Position numbers and translations under genes: made by a program
Notes under the pieces: generated by a model
Seen by the model: the letters and a program-made list of their open reading frames with translations, nothing else
Database searches by the model: none
What the model was told of the DNA's origin: nothing
NCBI GenBank assembly: GCA_037042185.1
Contig: JAXQJY010000031.1
Span: 2,356,001 to 2,420,000 of the forward strand
Length of the DNA stretch: 64,000 nt
Source: Sordariomycetes sp. S80-01Y
Taxonomy: Eukaryota > Ascomycota > Sordariomycetes
Direction of reading: 5' to 3'
In this document: in pieces, positions 58,044-64,000 of the stretch
Layout of the letters: every line of letters begins with the position of its first letter
Numbering within the stretch: position 1 is the stretch's first letter

Positions 58044-60289
58044 CTAACAAGAAGGCTCAGAGGGATTCGAGCTGACCTGGCGGGAACTGCGCTGAGACGG
58101 CGGGATACCGGCCTCATAGGCAATGCGCTGGAAGTCGCAGCTGAGCTGCGTAAGGTCGCCGTCGTACTTGGTAATGTCCCTGACACTGTCCCCATACTCA
58201 TTTGTCCCCTCGCCTTTGTCGCCGGTGGTGGCAATGTTGTACAGGGTCAGGTTGCCCGTCGTCAGCTTTTCGTCAAGGTGTCGCCAGTTCCAAGACCCCG
58301 CCACGTCGACGATGGAGTCACGGTCGACGATGTCCCTGGACCCTTCGTCATGGTAGATACCTGTTTGAGAGGGTTAGGAAATCTAGCAAAACAAAGCGTA
58401 CTTCCACGTTTCAACGCACCTGTGCCCGTAGACGTGACCATTCCGTAGATGTAGTTCCTCTCGGTGAAGGTATTGGGGCAGGCGGAGAGCGTGTAGATAG
58501 CTCCAAGATCCGAGTGCGCGCGGCCGTAGTCGTGGATGAGGTTGCCTGAGATCAGACCACTCTTCAAGATGGTTGGAGTGTCATAGACCGGCTGGTACTC
58601 GTACAGGCCCCTGTCTTTGTACTCCGGGCTGCCTCCCACGTCGTTGGATCCCCAGCCGTAACCGAAGCAGATTGCGCTGTACGGTATATCCGAAAGATCA
58701 TTGTGGGTGATTGTTGTGTCGGCAGCGTAAGTTACAAGGATGCCGGTTCCAGACGTGATCGTGCGCGAAGTACCGGCGAATATGTTCTCGGTGATGACCA
58801 CACCGGAGACGATCATGGCCGGGTCGCTAGGGTGGTGAGCATCCGCCTGGACGCCGCCGAAAGTGATGGCATTGGCGCCAGTCTCGGAGAAGTACATGCC
58901 GCTGATCTTGCAGTCCTTCACTCCGAGCCCGACGCCGCTGGTGTGTGCCTCTGCGTTGTTGCCCATTCCAAACCCACCCATTAGAGCCACCACTGAAAGG
59001 AGAAGTTGATTAGCAGGGGTTTGAGAGAAAGCCAAATACACTCACTGCTGCCGTTGGTAAAGGTCAGATTGTGAGCCGCGCTGGCCTGGACCGATCCTGG
59101 AATCTGCCACCAGAACGGCCGGGAGGATTCGAACTCATCCGCAGGATATGCCTTGTCGACACCGATGTAAGCACCCGTCTGCTGATCGGCATATCCGATG
59201 TTGGACGATGGGAGGTCTGTCACAGTCAATGAATCTGCACGAGCCATGCCAAGATGTTAAACTTACTCCACGTTGTATGCATGTAGTTCAGTCCGCGGAA
59301 AGTGATGTCGTGGACGGGCTCTTCGTACGTCCCGGACACCACCAGAAGCTGCTCCAGCCTAGGAACGATTGTGTACATGTCGTTCGGATCTGCGCCGTCT
59401 GCTGGCTTGAAGTAGACAGTCCCGGTCGTGGAGTTTATGTAGTACTCATTCTCCTCGTCTAAGAAGGCCAGCACGTTCTCCAGGTAGAAGCCAGATTCGA
59501 TGTCGGGGTCGACGTTGGTATCATAACCAATGGCATTGTTGTTGCCGGCGGGCTGAGCCATGACCAGTGTACCGTCATCGCTCCTGGACTCAATGGGAGT
59601 GAACCGATCCGTGAAAGAGTTGATGCCCCGGATTTCTCCGTGTTCGATGCCTTCAGTTGCAAACAGGGAACGAGCCTCATCGTCCAGGGGCGAGTAGACG
59701 CCTTCAGAATAGTTTACGGAACTGCGCGAGAGCTCCATGCGAGCACGCGTCATGTGCTTCTGGTCAGCGAACATGTGTCTCGACTCAAGACCTTTGGGAA
59801 TGGACCCCTTCCAGATCCCGAGGGACTCATCCCAGACGGTCCAGTCGGAAACAACGACACTGGGAGTATGTTAGCCCAGACGCAATGGAGACATCAATTG
59901 TTGATCACTTGCCCTCCGGACAGATCCGTCCCGCCATTGGCAGTGTCAGCTTCCCAGACGACACGGTAACCATCTGGTGCATGGTGTCAGTAGCAGATAT
60001 ACTGGGTAGCAGATGACGCACCCTTTCCAGAGTCGACAGATGTGAAGTTCAGTGGGCTGTCAAGATAGCACGTCCCGGCAGCCACGTGCGCGACGAGATC
60101 TTCCTGCAGAGTCTGGTTGGCAAGAATGTTTCGGATAGCTTGCTGGGCGCCGGCGAAGCTCCGCTTGGCATTATTCAGGCTGTTGCCGCTGGCGCTGTCG
60201 CTGCCATTCTCGCAGTCTACGTACAGCTGCGGAACGGCGCTCACTGCCGTCGCCAGAGCGAGCAAACGAGATATCAAAGCTGCGGCCAT
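58044..60289 (-). CDS. Secreted right-handed beta-helix protein (pectate-lyase-fold, probable polysaccharide-active), 660 aa
   Basis: Predicted extracellular carbohydrate-active protein; exact substrate unknown. Six exons inferred: 60289-60022, 59973-59913, 59859-59267, 59216-59046, 58992-58420 and 58360-58044 (1,983 nt, in frame). A signal peptide covers residues 1-19 (MAAALISRLLALATAVSAV). The LYVDCENGSDSASG entry of bacterial and fungal beta-helix enzymes follows, with many short Asn/Gly-rich coils later (for example ITENIFAG, ITHNDLSD, ISGNLIHDYG) that fit parallel beta-helix repeats. Intron 2 (59860-59912) has a GC donor (GCAAGT); the GT alternative breaks the frame. The neighbouring Zn2Cys6 regulator and sugar transporter suggest plant or microbial polysaccharide use. 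Confidence 0.85.
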
Positions 60290-60796
60290 TGTGAAAAAGA
60301 TACGATGGCGACTTTGAGGAGACTGAATGATGGGCTGCACGCCATTTCTATGAACCGACACGACGTCTTATAGTTGCTCGCCTCTTGATGCTACCATGCA
60401 ATGCCGGCTCTGATCGCGCCAGCTTGAGTGATGTGCTCGACGATCCCAGAGCACTGGACAGAGTTCTGCCGTCGTGCTGAAGGAGTAAACGCAAAGAGCA
60501 GCCACTCGGCTTCCACGAATGCTAGGCAGATCTCCACATACGGTGTTTACCCCAGAGTATTACACTCCACAGGCGGTTGCGGGGAAGCCCCCGTAGGCCA
60601 CTGGGAACGGCATCCCCAATGGAGCGGAGATATCGGAGGGCAGACGTAGAAGCGAACCACCCGTCGGGTAATTTGTTAGCGTGACAAGCGCCGCAATCAC
60701 CGCGAGACATTCACTGCGTGGATCATAAGCGAAGAACCCGCCAACCGCCAGCCGACTCTGGCATTGCCTATCAAATGCTAGGCGAGGAAGTGCGCC
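60290..60796. promoter_or_regulatory. Bidirectional promoter of beta-helix protein and XlnR-like regulator
   Basis: It contains CGG-N6-CGG at 60625-60636 (CGGAGATATCGG), a direct-repeat arrangement of CGG triplets of the type recognised by Zn2Cys6 dimers. The regulator gene starts 160 bp downstream of it. Confidence 0.5.
60366..60372 (-). promoter_or_regulatory. TATA box of the beta-helix gene
   Basis: The minus strand reads TATAAGA, 77 bp upstream of the start codon at 60289. Confidence 0.5.
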
Positions 60797-63034
60797 ATGA
60801 CGCCGTCTCCTGCGCCGAGAAAGCGTATCCCGAGGGCCTGCGACCAGTGTCACAAGACACGCGTGAAGTGCGACGGCAACCGACCCTGCCAACGCTGTCT
60901 TGGAGATCAAGTCAGCTGTTCATACGACCGCGAGTCTCGCCGCAATGGAAGACCTTCCAGGTCGCGCCGCGCGCCTCGTCCATTGGACTTGGATCGAGCA
61001 CCGCTGCGGTCTGCTGGCCATGATGCCATCGGGCTCGACGACAGCTCCATCGGCATCCCTCGAGGCCCTGTGACGCAGCCGGAGCCTGCATATCCCCTAT
61101 GGTCCTTTCAAGACGGTGATGAATTTTATCGGAACGAAGTCAACCCCAACGGCAGCGACTGGTTCAACAATCTCTGGCTGCAGGACTTCAACGACACGGC
61201 TCTAGCACCTCTGGACGCGCCCACCACCGTGCCCACCGGGGACTTCCCAGTCTCTTCGTTCGAACCTGTACCCTCGCACGGCGCGTCGACTCACTCCAGC
61301 ACGTATCCTGTGCTAGAGCCTCTGTTGCCCTACCTGAAGCGGATCATGTCCCCCGCGCTGTCGTGTCATCTACTCGAGTCATATGCCGCCGACGCGGCCA
61401 ACGGCGTCGGTCTGCCTGTCTCGCCTCTACTCCTCACCCATATCTTTCGGCGAGAAGCGCTGCTTTCCACGGAGACACCCCGTCGCTGCTCTCTGCCCTT
61501 GCTTGCGAGCATATTGCTGGTGTCCGCGTCTACGACCGAATTTCCGTTCTTTGGAGGCTCCCCGTCTTACCGGACGAGACTCTACCAGCAGCTCCTGCAG
61601 CTCACCCTGAGACTTCTCGACCACAGAACCCTCCCGGATGATGGCTTAGAGGAGCAGGGCAACGATGCGGAGCAGACGGGCTCGGTTGGGGGTCGCCGGA
61701 TATCCATCGGCAGCTCGACTCGAAAAGCCTCGCGAGCGGCTTCTGCAAAGGTGGACGAGGTGATAGCATACATGCACGTCGGCCTCGTAATTATGCTGAT
61801 GGAGTCAAAACCGGCCGGCTCCCACTGGTGGCAGATTGCATTCAGAAAGGCCAAGGAGTGTCGGCTCAACTCCAATACCGAAAGCGCAATCCGCCCGTCG
61901 CAGCCTGTGGACCGAGGAGCTGCTATTACGACCAGGAATGGCCTCGAGGCTCATCAAGGGGGCATTGAAGACTCCCGTAACCACGATACTGATACGGCAT
62001 CGCCCCTGAGCGTCAACAACGACACAATCGTCGAGTCTGGGGGACCCGCGGTTCCAGGGGCCCAGCTAGAAGAGCTTCGAGTGAGGCAGCGAGTGTGGTG
62101 GACTTTATACATCTGGGACAAGCACCTGGCACTGAGATATAATCAACCGCCATCCATCACAGATGCCGAGTGTCAGCAGGTCGGCTTCCCAGCCCCGAGC
62201 GAACAGGCCGGGGCCGAACCTGGTCTAGATGGCGCCCAGCAGGATCTCAGTGCCCAGACGCACATCCTCGGCATCCCGCGAGTCCTCCGTTCTCTAGGCG
62301 TTTTCGACGTGCTGGTGCCGTTGATGTCGACCCTGGGTCTGATCATGAATATGCACCACGCAGCCGATCAATCTTGGACAGAGGGCACCGGAACGTCTAA
62401 CAATCCTATAAGAGAGGCCTATACTAGCACCGTCGCTACCAGATTGAACGACTTGGAGCGATGCGTAGCTGCCATAAGCATCGAGCCGAAAGAAGACTCA
62501 ATCACCTCGGCGTCAGCTCAGCAGCAACGCTGCCACCGGGAGCTCATGGTCGCTTATGCTCAATACCTGCTGCACCTGATGCATTGCTTGATAAGACATC
62601 CTATTGATAAACTCTCGCTGCTGAGCTACATCCGCACTGCGCAGGCGGACCTCCCAAGCCTAATCCACTACTCCATGGCGGCGGTCAGCAGCCTCGGCGA
62701 TGTTCTGGCGCTGGACCACGACCTCGGCTTCAAAGCCATGTTTTTCAGCTTGTTCCTATATCATGGGTCGACACTCCCGTGGGCTATGACCTCCGAGGGA
62801 AAGCAGAATGCTGCCAAAGACATCGTTGCCACATGTCAGACGTACGTGCGAGCCTACGAGATTACCAATACGACGTATCAAGCCGAGTATCTTCGGAAGG
62901 CTCGTCGCCTTTTACTTCAAGCTATCAAGGAGGCTCAGTCCGGAACTCCGCTGTCGACGGCTGAGCGGCATTTGCGCGACCGAATATTGCACCTGTACCG
63001 GTGGACCGGCAACGGAATCGGACTTGGGCTGTAA
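60797..63034 (+). CDS. Zn2Cys6 transcription factor (XlnR-like type), 745 aa
   Basis: Predicted nuclear regulator of carbohydrate use. Single exon. The zinc cluster is near the N-terminus: RACDQCHKTRVKC then DGNRPCQRC and LGDQVSC, spacing C-x2-C-x6-C-x5-C-x2-C-x6-C. The PRACDQC entry and following CSYDRESRRNGRP basic stretch are the style of XlnR/InuR/RhaR regulators. A central fungal-specific transcription factor domain is visible from about residue 190, including RQRVWWTLYIWDKHLALRYNQPP. The ending LHLYRWTGNGIGLGL is long for the class. Location between a secreted beta-helix protein and a sugar transporter suggests it controls both; the inducing sugar is unknown. Confidence 0.9.
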   Translation: MTPSPAPRKRIPRACDQCHKTRVKCDGNRPCQRCLGDQVSCSYDRESRRNGRPSRSRRAPRPLDLDRAPLRSAGHDAIGLDDSSIGIPRGPVTQPEPAYPLWSFQDGDEFYRNEVNPNGSDWFNNLWLQDFNDTALAPLDAPTTVPTGDFPVSSFEPVPSHGASTHSSTYPVLEPLLPYLKRIMSPALSCHLLESYAADAANGVGLPVSPLLLTHIFRREALLSTETPRRCSLPLLASILLVSASTTEFPFFGGSPSYRTRLYQQLLQLTLRLLDHRTLPDDGLEEQGNDAEQTGSVGGRRISIGSSTRKASRAASAKVDEVIAYMHVGLVIMLMESKPAGSHWWQIAFRKAKECRLNSNTESAIRPSQPVDRGAAITTRNGLEAHQGGIEDSRNHDTDTASPLSVNNDTIVESGGPAVPGAQLEELRVRQRVWWTLYIWDKHLALRYNQPPSITDAECQQVGFPAPSEQAGAEPGLDGAQQDLSAQTHILGIPRVLRSLGVFDVLVPLMSTLGLIMNMHHAADQSWTEGTGTSNNPIREAYTSTVATRLNDLERCVAAISIEPKEDSITSASAQQQRCHRELMVAYAQYLLHLMHCLIRHPIDKLSLLSYIRTAQADLPSLIHYSMAAVSSLGDVLALDHDLGFKAMFFSLFLYHGSTLPWAMTSEGKQNAAKDIVATCQTYVRAYEITNTTYQAEYLRKARRLLLQAIKEAQSGTPLSTAERHLRDRILHLYRWTGNGIGLGL

Positions 63035-63367
63035 TATCTATAGCGTAGCAGAGGACACAAATGTCGGCCAAGTTGGAGCTTTTCGTGGCTAAGGCCTCCT
63101 CTTCCAAGTTCTTAGAAGAAAGGGAAGCGGCGGAAAAGGATAAGTTGACGCTGGGCAGCATAGGGCGCCCGTGGCGTCATGTTGCGAGATAAAGACAAAT
63201 AAAACTCAAATCGAAGCGAACAGCTATTTACACGTCTTTCATTGCTGGATCGAAGCCCAGTACTGAATCACGGCTAACACCAGCCCGAATCAAGTCCACC
63301 GCCAGCGCCAAAGACAGTCACCGTTCACCCCTGGCCCAACTATGCAATTGCGCCGTAATAGTAGACC
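63035..63367. other. Convergent 3' flanks, no gene
   Basis: About 330 bp between the regulator stop and the transporter stop. Nothing recognisable. Confidence 0.55.
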
Positions 63368-64000
63368 CTACACACTCTCAACATTGACGGCGCGAGCCCT
63401 CTCCACCGCTTCTGCGGGCTCCCGTTTTTCATTCGCGGCAGCCTCGTCCAGCCGGACCGTGACGAATCTGTCATTGAAGACCTCGTTGACCTCTTCGAGC
63501 GTCCTGCCCGAAGTCTCAGGCACGAAGAAGTACGTGATGACCAGGACAGTCAAGTTCATGACTACAAAGAAGATGTAGTAGCGCCAGCCAATGCGAGCCA
63601 GGGCCGTAGGAGATGCCTGCGCGAGGATTATCTGTACCAGGAACGAGCAGAAGGTCGAGACACCTCCGCCCGTGGCCCGTATGACGGTCGGGAAGATCTC
63701 AGTGCAGTATACGGGCGCTCCGGCGTTCCAGCTGAGGGAAAAGAGGCAGCTGAAGAGCAGCAGGAAGAAGATACCGAATCCGTTCGCAACCGTGTTGTCA
63801 GTGCCTCCGTAGACGGCTACAATAGCCATGACAATGGCAATATCGACTGCCATCGCGAGGGAACCGGCCATCAGCATCGTTCTCCTCCGCACTCGATCGA
63901 TAATGAAGAGCAGGCAGATGATGTTGGCGCCTGGGCCTACGAGCCCCCACACCCCAGCCAGAGCCAGGACCAGTCTTCCGTTGATGCCGAGGGACTTGTA
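63368..64000 (-). CDS. MFS sugar transporter, partial (C-terminal 210 residues, cut by window end)
   Basis: Proton-coupled hexose or disaccharide importer of the fungal sugar-porter family. Only the C-terminal half lies in the window; the frame runs open to base 64000. Hydrophobic helices alternate with loops bearing the family motifs: a cytoplasmic DRVRRR loop after the first visible helix, the TEIFPTVIRATGGG loop (the usual EIFPxxxRxxG motif), and PETSGRTLEEV just after the last helix, followed by a polar tail ending in VNVESV. The PETxGRxLEE motif marks sugar porters rather than drug exporters. Its position next to the XlnR-like regulator and the secreted beta-helix protein fits a sugar-uptake role. 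Confidence 0.9.
   Translation of the reverse strand, partial: YKSLGINGRLVLALAGVWGLVGPGANIICLLFIIDRVRRRTMLMAGSLAMAVDIAIVMAIVAVYGGTDNTVANGFGIFFLLLFSCLFSLSWNAGAPVYCTEIFPTVIRATGGGVSTFCSFLVQIILAQASPTALARIGWRYYIFFVVMNLTVLVITYFFVPETSGRTLEEVNEVFNDRFVTVRLDEAAANEKREPAEAVERARAVNVESV

Overview
The window is nuclear DNA of a filamentous ascomycete, most likely a Sordariomycete. Genes carry short spliceosomal introns (mostly 44-65 nt, GT-AG), coding wobble positions are C-rich, and the families present (highly reducing polyketide synthase, Zn2Cys6 regulators, SAT4/rhodopsin-type membrane proteins, FSH hydrolase, mannitol-1-phosphate dehydrogenase, GPI-anchored Ser/Thr-rich proteins) are typical of mould genomes. 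I found no rRNA, tRNA, CRISPR array, intact transposon or virus. Gene models were built by hand: splice sites were chosen so that reading frame and family motifs continue across each junction, and exon lengths were checked to sum to multiples of three.

Layout. 1-15.4 kb is the right part of a secondary-metabolite cluster: a cytochrome P450, a SAT4/rhodopsin-domain membrane protein, an FSH/LovG-like serine hydrolase, and divergently a complete 2,527-aa HR-PKS (KS-AT-DH-MT-ER-KR-ACP) without a release domain. 15.8-29 kb is housekeeping: mannitol-1-phosphate 5-dehydrogenase and glucose-6-phosphate isomerase (consecutive steps around fructose-6-phosphate), the SCH9-type AGC kinase and the COPI beta-prime subunit. 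29-44.4 kb is a secretion and environment block: a 71-aa protein with a Cys-rich tail, two GPI-anchored-type proteins, a CBM18 chitin deacetylase, a siderophore-type MFS transporter with SreA-like GATA sites upstream, an aldo-keto reductase, a small secreted Cys-rich protein, a UDP-glycosyltransferase and an M14 carboxypeptidase. 45-51.5 kb holds a PDR-type ABC transporter divergent from an ACR-2-like Zn2Cys6 regulator. 51.9-55 kb is a divergent mitochondrial sulfide-oxidation pair (sulfide:quinone oxidoreductase and ETHE1-type persulfide dioxygenase). 56-57.2 kb is a FAD monooxygenase, followed by an AT-rich island. 58-64 kb groups a secreted beta-helix protein, a XlnR-like Zn2Cys6 regulator and a sugar transporter cut by the window end, which looks like a carbohydrate-use module.

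Functional themes: a probable new polyketide pathway whose product would be released in trans by the hydrolase and oxidised by the P450; an H2S detoxification pair from a shared promoter; an efflux pump paired with a candidate regulator; and an iron-responsive siderophore importer. Function assignments rest on motifs recognised by eye; no database search was possible.
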